Shown: in pieces, positions 1 to 5,096 of the stretch
Layout of the letters: each line of letters starts with the position of its first letter
Numbering within the stretch: the stretch's first letter is position 1
Origin: JASFTV01 sp050050615
GTDB lineage: Bacteria; Desulfobacterota; DSM-4660; Desulfatiglandales; HGW-15
Reading direction: 5' to 3'
DNA length: 7,051 nt
Assembly: GCA_050050615.1 (NCBI GenBank)
Contig: JASFTV010000172.1
Location: 1 to 7,051 of the forward strand
Program-made: the position numbers and the translations under genes
Notes under the pieces: generated by a model
Database searches by the model: none
What the model was told of the DNA's origin: nothing
What the model saw: the letters and a program-made list of their open reading frames with translations, nothing else

Positions 1-20
1 TTCGTTTTTGAAAAGAGACC

Positions 21-48
21 CCCATGGCTCGCGACTCGGGCTCATGGG
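21..48. repeat. Short inverted repeat, CCCATG/CATGGG
   Basis: CCCATG (21-26) pairs perfectly with CATGGG (43-48). Two further G-C pairs form inside if one base is bulged. Read on the minus strand, the hairpin is followed by GGTCTCTTTTC, a poor T-tract. It could be a weak minus-strand terminator or chance. No gene in the visible stretch directly requires it. Confidence 0.25.
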
Positions 49-147
49 AACCTGAATTCTGGGCACCGTGGGGCATCTTGTAAATACAGGCACTTAGCTC
101 GTTTAGAAGCTTGTTTTCGATTTATTTTGGACAGCAGTGATCTCGCA

Positions 148-190
148 CAAAACAAAAAACCAGCATTTCTCCTCCCGCGGAGCATTGCTG
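148..190 (-). terminator. Possible intrinsic terminator downstream of the cheR-like gene
   Basis: On the minus strand, CAGCA (190-186) pairs with TGCTG (165-161). Inside, CTCC (plus 172-175) pairs with GGAG (179-182) around a 3-base loop. The hairpin is followed directly by G, six T (159-154), G and four T (152-149). It lies about 95 bases past the stop codon of the methyltransferase gene and is the best terminator candidate for it. The stem is interrupted, so strength is uncertain. Confidence 0.4.
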
Positions 191-285
191 AGATACTGAG
201 ACTGCGAAAGAACTGGATTTGAATTTCTCTCGGACATTGCGTCTTGCCACTATAACATGGGACTGTTCCAGGCGGTAACCAAATT

Positions 286-1173
286 TTAACTTTGAAAGAT
301 CCAGGGATTCCCCCTGAAAGGCGTGAGGTTGGATGCTGGAGACGGGATCTTTTCATGAGCACCGATGATCAAAAACCCACCGGGTTCAAGGCGGTCGACC
401 ACCTTTTGAAAAGCAAGTTCTCTCAGCTCGCTTTCATAATAGGTCAGGAGGCTGTTACGTAAAAAGATGAAATGAAAGCGCTTCTCTGGGACGTCCAAAA
501 AGAAATGCTGCACCTTCCAAGAGATCCCCTCTTTCAGAAAAGACCTCACCGCAAAATGCTTTTTCCCCTTTTGGGGTTCAAAGTAGATCGGCCTTATCTC
601 TTTAGGTACTTCTCTCAAGCTGCTCCGCGGATAGATGCCGGCTCGGGCCCTATCCAGGTAAATCGGATTCATGTCCGTGGCGAGCATTTCAAGCGCTGGA
701 AGAGGTTCAAACTGGTCTCGCAGTCGCTCCCAGACGATCTTGAAACTGTAGACCTCCTCCCCGCAGGCACACCCGGCTGACCAGACCTTAAGCGGTGCCA
801 CATTTTTTTTGATGATACCGGGTAATATGTCATTTCCGAGGATATGCCATAAGGCCAGGTGGCGGAAAAAGCGACTGATAGAAACGGTCATCAGCTGTTC
901 ACACGCCAACCTCAGCCCTTCTTTTTCGTTCAAAATCAGGATGTACTCCTCCATGCTTCGACACCCCAGTTGCTCCATATGGCGCGCGATCCTCTTTTTC
1001 ACCCCCTTCCTCACCTTTCGATACCCAGCCCATGATAGACCGAGGTATTCGAGAAGCTGTTGAAAATGCCGATCATCCATGATCTGTTGCGATGTGTGTC
1101 TTGATTTCCTGACTGGTTCATGCTGCTCTTCTTTCAGACCGCCATCCACCTTTGAGAAGAGCATTTGGTGCAT
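286..1173 (-). CDS. CheR-family SAM-dependent protein methyltransferase (stand-alone)
   Basis: A 295-residue protein of the CheR family, whose characterised members use S-adenosylmethionine to methylate glutamates on chemoreceptors. A helical N-terminal domain spans about residues 32-95 (basic stretch YRKVRKGVKKRIARHM at 51-66). It is followed by the FFR signature at 102-104, which holds the catalytic arginine of Salmonella CheR. The SAM-binding WSAGCACGEE lies at 131-140, ATD at 165-167, FLRNSLLTYY at 237-246 and GGFLIIGAHE at 265-274. The length is close to the roughly 290 residues usual for CheR, so the gene appears complete. The ATG at 1173 is chosen because AGGAGG lies 11 bases upstream (1185-1190). 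A later ATG at 1080 would fit the domain start but has no ribosome binding site. No receptor, cheB, cheA or cheW is nearby, and the C-terminal HE replaces the more usual HSE, so the substrate is unknown. The family call is firm; a role in chemotaxis is not shown. Confidence 0.9.
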   Translation of the reverse strand: MHQMLFSKVDGGLKEEQHEPVRKSRHTSQQIMDDRHFQQLLEYLGLSWAGYRKVRKGVKKRIARHMEQLGCRSMEEYILILNEKEGLRLACEQLMTVSISRFFRHLALWHILGNDILPGIIKKNVAPLKVWSAGCACGEEVYSFKIVWERLRDQFEPLPALEMLATDMNPIYLDRARAGIYPRSSLREVPKEIRPIYFEPQKGKKHFAVRSFLKEGISWKVQHFFLDVPEKRFHFIFLRNSLLTYYESELRELAFQKVVDRLEPGGFLIIGAHEKIPSPASNLTPFRGNPWIFQS

Positions 1174-1184
1174 TCTCTCATAGA

Positions 1185-1190
1185 CCTCCT
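1185..1190 (-). promoter_or_regulatory. Ribosome binding site of the cheR-like gene
   Basis: AGGAGG on the minus strand, 11 bases before the ATG at 1173. A competing out-of-frame ATG at 1181 is only 3 bases from the AGGAGG and would give 15 codons before a stop, so the 1173 start is preferred. Confidence 0.7.
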
Positions 1191-1300
1191 GAAGATGAAA
1201 GGTATCAGTGTCGGGAAATTGACCAGGGCGAGAGAGAAATATTTGCGATGGGTTATGGTTTTATGGCTTGGGTGGGTGAGTCGAAATGGGGCTGGGGCGA

Positions 1301-1330
1301 AGAAAAAAAGCCCCAAAATATATTTGGGGC
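1301..1330 (-). terminator. Intrinsic terminator of the 50-codon gene
   Basis: GCCCCAAA (1310-1317) and TTTGGGGC (1323-1330) form a perfect 8-bp stem around a 5-base loop. On the minus strand the stem is followed directly by seven T (1309-1303) and then CT, the textbook form of a Rho-independent terminator. The plus-strand side has no T-tract, so it acts in one direction only. It lies 59 bases past the stop of the 1390-1542 gene and separates that gene from the cheR-like gene, implying that the latter has its own promoter between about 1190 and 1300. Confidence 0.88.
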
Positions 1331-1389
1331 CTCAAACTGTTTTGAAACGCTGCAGGCGAGACAGCTAATGGATTTGAAGGGGGGCGCAT

Positions 1390-1542
1390 TTAATCCCCAA
1401 TGTTGACGCCCAGCGTAGCATCATCTCGGCAATTTTTCAGATCTTCCTCGCTGATATTCTTGGGGTCTTTTAAATCTTCTACCCTGCAAACAAACTCGTT
1501 GCCAGCCTTGTCTTTCACCCATACAAAACCTTTCTCCGTCAT
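1390..1542 (-). CDS. Small acidic hypothetical protein (50 aa)
   Basis: The frame runs from ATG at 1542 to TAA at 1390 and encodes 50 residues, starting MTEKGFVWVK and ending LGVNIGD. A strong AAGGAGG (1552-1558) lies 9 bases upstream of the ATG. A strong intrinsic terminator lies 59 bases downstream, so the gene is framed as a complete single-gene unit. The product is acidic (12 D/E against 8 K/R), has no signal peptide or membrane segment, and contains two cysteines (Cys19 and Cys38). The first half (GFVWVKDKAGNEFVC) looks like a small beta hairpin of the kind seen in short domains. The second half (ISEEDLKNCRDD) is probably helical. I do not recognise a function; my impression is that similar short proteins occur in other Desulfobacterota, but I could not check. 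Two cysteines 19 residues apart could be redox or metal related, but no full metal-binding motif is visible. Confidence 0.8.
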   Translation of the reverse strand: MTEKGFVWVKDKAGNEFVCRVEDLKDPKNISEEDLKNCRDDATLGVNIGD

Positions 1543-1641
1543 CCCACGATACCTCCTTCTTGATTAAATACAGCACTAAGCTTCCAGTTTAAGTATAGAG
1601 GTACGGTAAATCGTGCTGGTTTCGCAGACAATCAGGTGAAA

Positions 1642-1673
1642 ACCCTATTTCGCAGCAAGAAGTACCCTATTTC
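1642..1673. repeat. Direct repeat accctatttc, 22-base period
   Basis: The 10-mer accctatttc occurs at 1642-1651 and 1664-1673, offset by 22 bases, about two helical turns. A second overlapping pair, ttcgcag at 1621-1627 and 1649-1655, has a 28-base offset. The spacing would suit a regulator binding one face of the DNA between the divergent genes, but no factor can be named. Confidence 0.4.
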
Positions 1674-1738
1674 TGAATCGACCTCTCATTTGCAAAAAGG
1701 TCTATGCTTGAAAAGGTCCCTTTTCCAGGTTTTGATAT

Positions 1739-1756
1739 GAAGCCAAAGGGGGCTTC
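1739..1756. repeat. Perfect 6-bp inverted repeat abutting a TTGACA box
   Basis: GAAGCC (1739-1744) and GGCTTC (1751-1756) are perfectly complementary around AAAGGG. The repeat ends one base before the TTGACA at 1757-1762. Neither strand has a T-tract, so it is unlikely to be a terminator; an operator or RNA hairpin is possible. Confidence 0.4.
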
Positions 1757-1784
1757 TTGACATTGAGCAAAGTAAGCTTAATTT
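1757..1784 (+). promoter_or_regulatory. Candidate sigma-70-type promoter for clpB
   Basis: A perfect -35 box, TTGACA (1757-1762), is followed after 16 bases by TAATTT (1779-1784), a weak -10 match. Transcription from here would give a leader of roughly 85 bases before the clpB ATG. The -35 is convincing and the -10 is not. Confidence 0.35.
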
Positions 1785-1862
1785 ATTTCCGATTACGCCG
1801 ATTGAAGAAAAGCTGATTTAAAGCTCAAAAATAGAAGGCATTTGTCGCATCGTTCAAATTTT

Positions 1863-1867
1863 GGAGG
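1863..1867 (+). promoter_or_regulatory. clpB: Ribosome binding site that fixes the clpB start
   Basis: GGAGG lies 8 bases before the ATG at 1876. The upstream in-frame TTG at 1861 overlaps this site and cannot use it, so the ATG giving MRFDKFT, the usual ClpB N-terminus, is the true start. Confidence 0.85.
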
Positions 1868-1875
1868 ACTTAGAC

Positions 1876-4458
1876 ATGCGTTTTGACAAATTTACGCTCA
1901 AAGCACAAGAGAGCGTTCAGAGTGCGCAGCAACTGGCTGAAAGATTCGGACATCAGCAGATTGAGCCCGAGCATCTGCTCAGAGCTATATTAGAACAAAA
2001 GGAGGGAGTCGTCCCTCCGATCTTTGGAAAGATTGGAGTAAACCAAAGTCAGCTCATACAGGAGGTTGAGATTCTGCTTCAAAAGCTCCCGAGTGTATCA
2101 GGCGCCGGCGCTGGACAGGTTTATATCTCTCCGCGCACAAAGGCGGTTTTGGACCGGGCCTTTGAAGAGGCCGAACAGATGAAAGACGAATATGTAAGCC
2201 TGGAGCATATTCTTCTCGCTATCCTGGAAGAGAAGGAAGGGAAGGCGGCTCCGGCCCTATCTGCCGCAGGGGTGAGCAGGGACGCCGTTCTGAAGGCCTT
2301 GGTGGATATTCGAGGAGGACAGAGAATCACCGATCAAAACCCGGAAGACAAATATCAGGCCCTTGAGCGTTTTGCCAGGGATCTCACCGCAATAGCTTCA
2401 AAGGGAAATCTGGATCCGGTGATCGGCCGTGATGATGAAATCCGAAGGGTGATCCAGGTCCTCTCAAGACGGACAAAGAACAATCCGGTGCTCATAGGGG
2501 AACCGGGAGTTGGTAAAACGGCCATCGTGGAAGGTCTTGCGCAGAGGATCGTTCATGGGGACGTCCCTGAGACCCTAAAAGAGAAAAGGGTCGTTGCACT
2601 GGACATGGGTACCCTCATAGCAGGCGCCAAATACCGTGGGGAATTTGAGGATCGACTCAAAGCCGTCCTAAAAGAGATTACCGACGCCCATGGGCAGATC
2701 ATTCTCTTCATCGATGAAATGCATACCCTGGTGGGTGCCGGTGCTGCTGAAGGCGCTGTGGATGCCTCCAACATGCTGAAGCCTGCCCTTGCGCGTGGAG
2801 AACTGAGGTGCGTGGGTGCCACGACTATAAAGGAGTACAGGAAGCACATCGAAAAAGATGCCGCCCTCGAACGGCGATTTCAACCCGTTATGGTTGAAGA
2901 ACCGAATGTGGAGGACACCATCTCAATCCTCAGAGGGCTGAAGGAGAAGTATGAGGTCCATCACGGTGTGCGCATCAAGGACTCGGCTCTTGTGGCGGCT
3001 GCCAGCCTTTCTCACAGGTATATTACAGATCGTTTTTTGCCTGATAAAGCGATCGATCTCATTGATGAGGCCACCTCCAGACTGAGGATTGAGATTGACA
3101 GTATGCCGGCTGAGATCGACGACATCCAGAGAAAGATCACCCAGCTTGAGATCGAACGAGAGGCCCTTAAGAAAGAGAAGGACAAGGGATCCAAAGATAG
3201 GCTGGAGAAGATTGAAAAGGAGTTGGGCACGCTGAAAAACGAGAGTGAAAGCATGAGGGGCCACTGGAAGAAGGAAAAAGAAGCCATTTCTAAGATCAGA
3301 GAAATCAAGGAAAAGCTCGAAGCGACCAAAGTGGAGGCCCAACTCGCAGAGCGGCAAGGGGATCTCTCGAGGGCGGCAGAACTGAAATACGGGACCCTGA
3401 TTGAATTGGAAAAAGGTTTGCAGGAAGAGAACAGAAAACTTGAGGAACTTCAAGCCGGCAGCAAGATGCTCAAGGAAGAGGTGGATAGTGAAGACATTGC
3501 AGAGGTCGTTGCCAAGTGGACGAGCATACCGGTCGCGAAATTGATGGAAGGAGAGAAGGAAAAACTTCTGAAAATGGAGGAGCGCTTGGAACAACGCGTG
3601 GTAGGTCAGGAAAAGGGGATTGTGGCTGTGGCCAATGCCGTGCGACGCGCCCGTTCGGGGCTTCAGGATCCCAACCGACCTCTTGGCTCGTTCATATTCA
3701 TGGGGCCAACCGGGGTGGGTAAAACAGAGCTCGCCAGGGCACTGGCGGAGTTTCTCTTTGATGATGAGCAGTACATGATCCGCGTGGATATGTCAGAATA
3801 TATGGAGAAGCACTCCGTGGCCAGGCTTATCGGAGCCCCTCCCGGTTATGTCGGGTATGAGGAAGGCGGGCAGCTAACAGAGGCGGTGAGAAGACATCCA
3901 TATTCTGTCGTTCTCTTCGATGAAATTGAGAAGGCGCATCCAGATGTCTTTAACGCCCTTCTTCAGATCCTGGAGGACGGCCGGATGACAGACGGCAAAG
4001 GCCGCACTGTGGATTTCAAAAACACCGTGCTGATTATGACCTCCAACGTGGGGAGCCAGTGGATTCATGAACTGCAAGGAAAAGATAACAAAGAGACGGA
4101 AAGAAGGGTCATGGAAGCGCTGAGGGCAACTTTTAGACCAGAATTCCTGAACCGTACTGATGAAATCATCATTTTCAATTCCCTTGGCCCTGAGGAGATC
4201 AAGAAAATTGTGGATATCCAGATGGGTTATCTCATTAAGCGTCTTCAAAATAGCAAGATCAAGCTCGAGCTCAAGGAAGAGGCAAAGGCATTCATTGCCA
4301 AGACCGGGTTCGATCCACTCTTCGGGGCTAGGCCGCTCAAGAGGACAATTCAGCATCTCATACAAGATCCACTTGCGATGAAAATCCTGGAAGGAAGCAT
4401 CAATGAAGGGGATCACGTGACCGTGGACGTGAAGGATGGGGAACTGGTCTTCCAGTAG
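1876..4458 (+). CDS. clpB: ATP-dependent chaperone ClpB (Hsp100 disaggregase)
   Basis: An 860-residue protein, close to the 857 of E. coli ClpB. It is the cytoplasmic AAA+ hexamer that threads aggregated proteins through its pore and works with DnaK/DnaJ/GrpE. Paired Clp N-domain repeats span about 1-145. The first ATPase domain has Walker A GEPGVGKT (208-215), pore loop KYRG (252-255), Walker B ILFIDE (276-281), GATT (314-317) and arginine fingers Arg333/Arg334. The charged coiled-coil M domain, which marks ClpB and is the DnaK contact, fills about 400-525. The second ATPase domain has Walker A GPTGVGKT (610-617), pore loop GYVGYEEGG (657-665), Walker B VVLFDE (678-683), the FLNR arginine (760) and sensor-2 GARPLKR (817-823). 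No IGF/L-type ClpP-docking loop was noted, as expected for a disaggregase rather than ClpA or ClpC. All catalytic residues are present. The gene is a single unit, divergent from the 50-codon gene and convergent with the IHF-like gene. Heat-shock control is likely for the family, but no full sigma-32 promoter or CIRCE is visible. Confidence 0.98.
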   Translation: MRFDKFTLKAQESVQSAQQLAERFGHQQIEPEHLLRAILEQKEGVVPPIFGKIGVNQSQLIQEVEILLQKLPSVSGAGAGQVYISPRTKAVLDRAFEEAEQMKDEYVSLEHILLAILEEKEGKAAPALSAAGVSRDAVLKALVDIRGGQRITDQNPEDKYQALERFARDLTAIASKGNLDPVIGRDDEIRRVIQVLSRRTKNNPVLIGEPGVGKTAIVEGLAQRIVHGDVPETLKEKRVVALDMGTLIAGAKYRGEFEDRLKAVLKEITDAHGQIILFIDEMHTLVGAGAAEGAVDASNMLKPALARGELRCVGATTIKEYRKHIEKDAALERRFQPVMVEEPNVEDTISILRGLKEKYEVHHGVRIKDSALVAAASLSHRYITDRFLPDKAIDLIDEATSRLRIEIDSMPAEIDDIQRKITQLEIEREALKKEKDKGSKDRLEKIEKELGTLKNESESMRGHWKKEKEAISKIREIKEKLEATKVEAQLAERQGDLSRAAELKYGTLIELEKGLQEENRKLEELQAGSKMLKEEVDSEDIAEVVAKWTSIPVAKLMEGEKEKLLKMEERLEQRVVGQEKGIVAVANAVRRARSGLQDPNRPLGSFIFMGPTGVGKTELARALAEFLFDDEQYMIRVDMSEYMEKHSVARLIGAPPGYVGYEEGGQLTEAVRRHPYSVVLFDEIEKAHPDVFNALLQILEDGRMTDGKGRTVDFKNTVLIMTSNVGSQWIHELQGKDNKETERRVMEALRATFRPEFLNRTDEIIIFNSLGPEEIKKIVDIQMGYLIKRLQNSKIKLELKEEAKAFIAKTGFDPLFGARPLKRTIQHLIQDPLAMKILEGSINEGDHVTVDVKDGELVFQ
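2313..2328 (+). promoter_or_regulatory. clpB: Possible internal Shine-Dalgarno in clpB
   Basis: AGGAGG (2313-2318) lies 7 bases before an in-frame ATC (Ile151 of the product). That residue aligns with Val149 of E. coli ClpB, whose GTG is the known start of the short form lacking the N-domain. ATC is not a normal start codon, so use here is doubtful. An in-frame GTG just upstream (2302-2304, Val143) has GAAGG 5 bases before it (2292-2296) and would be a better restart. Confidence 0.25.
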
Positions 4459-4525
4459 TTCATCAGGTGAGGCTTTATGGGGCTTTCTATGGAGAGATCC
4501 CGAAAGGCGTTGCCAACCAATTTAA

Positions 4526-4619
4526 ATTTGAATTCCTCGCTGCTTGTCGGAACGAAGTGGACTTGCCTGCGGCAGGCAGGGATCCCGTGTCAGCGGGGCA
4601 GCGCGGGATGAATTCAAAT
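4526..4619. repeat. Nested palindromic element after clpB (REP/MITE-like)
   Basis: A 94-base element is bounded by a perfect 10-bp inverted repeat, ATTTGAATTC (4526-4535) and GAATTCAAAT (4610-4619). Inside, CGCTGC (4538-4543) is complementary to GCAGCG (4598-4603). TGCCTGC-G-GCAGGCA (4564-4578) is a perfect palindrome. ATCCCG (4582-4587) is complementary to CGGGAT (4604-4609), an alternative to the CGCTGC pairing. The GC-rich palindromic core differs from the flanking DNA, as in dispersed REP or miniature inverted-repeat elements. It sits between the convergent clpB and IHF-like genes, where it could also stop both transcripts, although no T-tract follows on either strand. Copy number elsewhere cannot be seen from here. 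Confidence 0.65.
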
Positions 4620-4625
4620 GAGAAG

Positions 4626-4973
4626 TTAAGATCCTTTTTCTATCTTCTCTCTCAGTTTCGATGAACATTGAAAACTGACCACTCTTCTGGAGTCCAATAT
4701 AATAGGCTCCCCAGTTCGTGGATTTCTACCTTTTCTGGCCCATTTGAATTTGACTTTGAACTTACCAAAACCGGAAATCAGAACATAGTCGCCTTTTTCA
4801 AGGGTTTTTTTAATGATTTCGAACGTCGCATCTACCACCTCTTTAGCCCGCTTCTTGGTCAAACCCTGATACCCAAATTCTGGGAAGAGAAATTGTTGCC
4901 TCTCTTTCTTGGTTTTTTTCAGGCGGACATTTTCCATAACACTTTTGACAATGTCAGTCTTGGTCAAGGTCAC
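4626..4973 (-). CDS. HU/IHF-family DNA-bending protein, IHF-alpha-like, with insertion
   Basis: A 115-residue protein of the HU/IHF family, whose dimers bend DNA by inserting a proline into the minor groove; IHF helps shape the nucleoid, sigma-54 promoters and recombination complexes. The MTLTK N-terminus, ISGFGKF (66-72), GRNPRTGEP (82-90, intercalating Pro85) and RRVVSF (96-101) match IHF alpha best. Typical IHF alpha has about 95-100 residues. The excess is a basic and aromatic insertion of about 20 residues (roughly 17-36, RLKKTKKERQQFLFPEFGYQ) in the turn between helix 1 and helix 2, just before GLTKKRAKEVV. The start is GTG at 4973, with GAGAGG (4980-4985) 6 bases upstream; the ATG at 4978 is out of frame and hits a stop after two codons. 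The gene converges on clpB and is divergent from the hydrolase gene. The partner subunit is not in the window. An HU-like homodimer cannot be excluded. Confidence 0.88.
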   Translation of the reverse strand: MTLTKTDIVKSVMENVRLKKTKKERQQFLFPEFGYQGLTKKRAKEVVDATFEIIKKTLEKGDYVLISGFGKFKVKFKWARKGRNPRTGEPIILDSRRVVSFQCSSKLREKIEKGS

Positions 4974-5025
4974 GGCATGCCTCTCTTTTGGAAAATAGCC
5001 ATTAATTCTGATTAGTTATTGGCAA

Positions 5026-5054
5026 ACCATGACACATCTGGTAGAGTTTGTCAA
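5026..5054 (-). promoter_or_regulatory. Weak candidate promoter for the IHF-like gene
   Basis: On the minus strand a perfect TTGACA (5054-5049) is followed after 17 bases by CATGGT (5031-5026), a poor -10 match. The direction and distance (about 50-80 bases before the GTG start) suit the IHF-like gene. Only the -35 is convincing. Confidence 0.25.
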
Positions 5055-5055
5055 C

Positions 5056-5083
5056 TGCCCAAGTTCACGAATCACCGTGGGCA
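5056..5083. repeat. Spaced inverted repeat TGCCCA-N16-TGGGCA
   Basis: TGCCCA (5056-5061) and TGGGCA (5078-5083) are perfectly complementary with 16 bases between them. They lie just before the ribosome binding site of the hydrolase gene and beside the TTGACA of the divergent gene. The layout resembles an operator, but 6-bp arms can arise by chance. Confidence 0.25.
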
Positions 5084-5096
5084 ACAAAGGCTATGT

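Larger units (their letters stand above)
1543..1875. other. Divergent intergenic region between the small gene and clpB
   Basis: About 330 bases without a supportable gene. For the leftward small gene there is an RBS at 1552-1558 and a possible minus-strand -10 box, TATACT (1592-1597), with no good -35 box. The middle holds direct repeats of accctatttc (1642-1651 and 1664-1673) and ttcgcag (1621-1627 and 1649-1655). For rightward clpB there is CTTGAAAA (1707-1714), which matches the -35 half of a sigma-32 heat-shock promoter but lacks a CCCCAT-type -10. There is also a 6-bp hairpin (1739-1756) and a TTGACA box (1757-1762). No CIRCE element (TTAGCACTC-N9-GAGTGCTAA) is present, so HrcA control through CIRCE is not supported. 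Confidence 0.6.

Noticed and set aside
24..83. 19-codon frame from ATG at 24
   Set aside because: No proper RBS and no other support.
42..362. Minus-strand frame of 106 codons
   Set aside because: It overlaps the 3' end of the cheR-like gene in another frame, has no recognisable similarity and no good RBS.
472..1063. Plus-strand frames antisense to the cheR-like gene
   Set aside because: Their sequence is explained as the complement of a clear CheR coding region and resembles no family.
1134..1316. Minus-strand frame of 60 codons over the cheR start region
   Set aside because: It crosses the intrinsic terminator, has no RBS, and overlaps the better supported cheR start.
1152..1406. Plus-strand frames across 1152-1406
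   Set aside because: They read antisense through the terminator and gene ends, have no RBS, and contain the hairpin translated as low-complexity sequence.
1570..1618. CAGCAC/GTGCTG as a CIRCE-like element
   Set aside because: Arms are only 6 bp, the spacer is 36 rather than 9 bases, and the sequence does not match the CIRCE consensus.
1861..1875. TTG at 1861 as the clpB start
   Set aside because: It overlaps the GGAGG that serves the ATG at 1876, and the ATG gives the family's normal MRFDKFT N-terminus.
2923..3594. Minus-strand frame of 223 codons inside clpB
   Set aside because: It is the antisense of the charged M-domain coiled coil, giving Phe/Leu-rich translation typical of a shadow frame.
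3874..4416. Minus-strand frame of 180 codons inside clpB
   Set aside because: It is a shadow of the second ATPase domain with no independent start signals.
4467..4664. Plus-strand frame of 65 codons after clpB
   Set aside because: It runs through the nested palindromic element and into the IHF-like gene on the other strand. No convincing RBS; probably a translation of the repeat.
4668..5015. Plus-strand frame of 115 codons antisense to the IHF-like gene
   Set aside because: The opposite strand encodes a clear HU/IHF protein with an RBS and family motifs.
5019..5096. TTG at 5019 as the start of the RNase Z-like gene
   Set aside because: The extra 26 residues look unlike the family, no ribosome binding site precedes the TTG, and AAAGG precedes the ATG at 5097.
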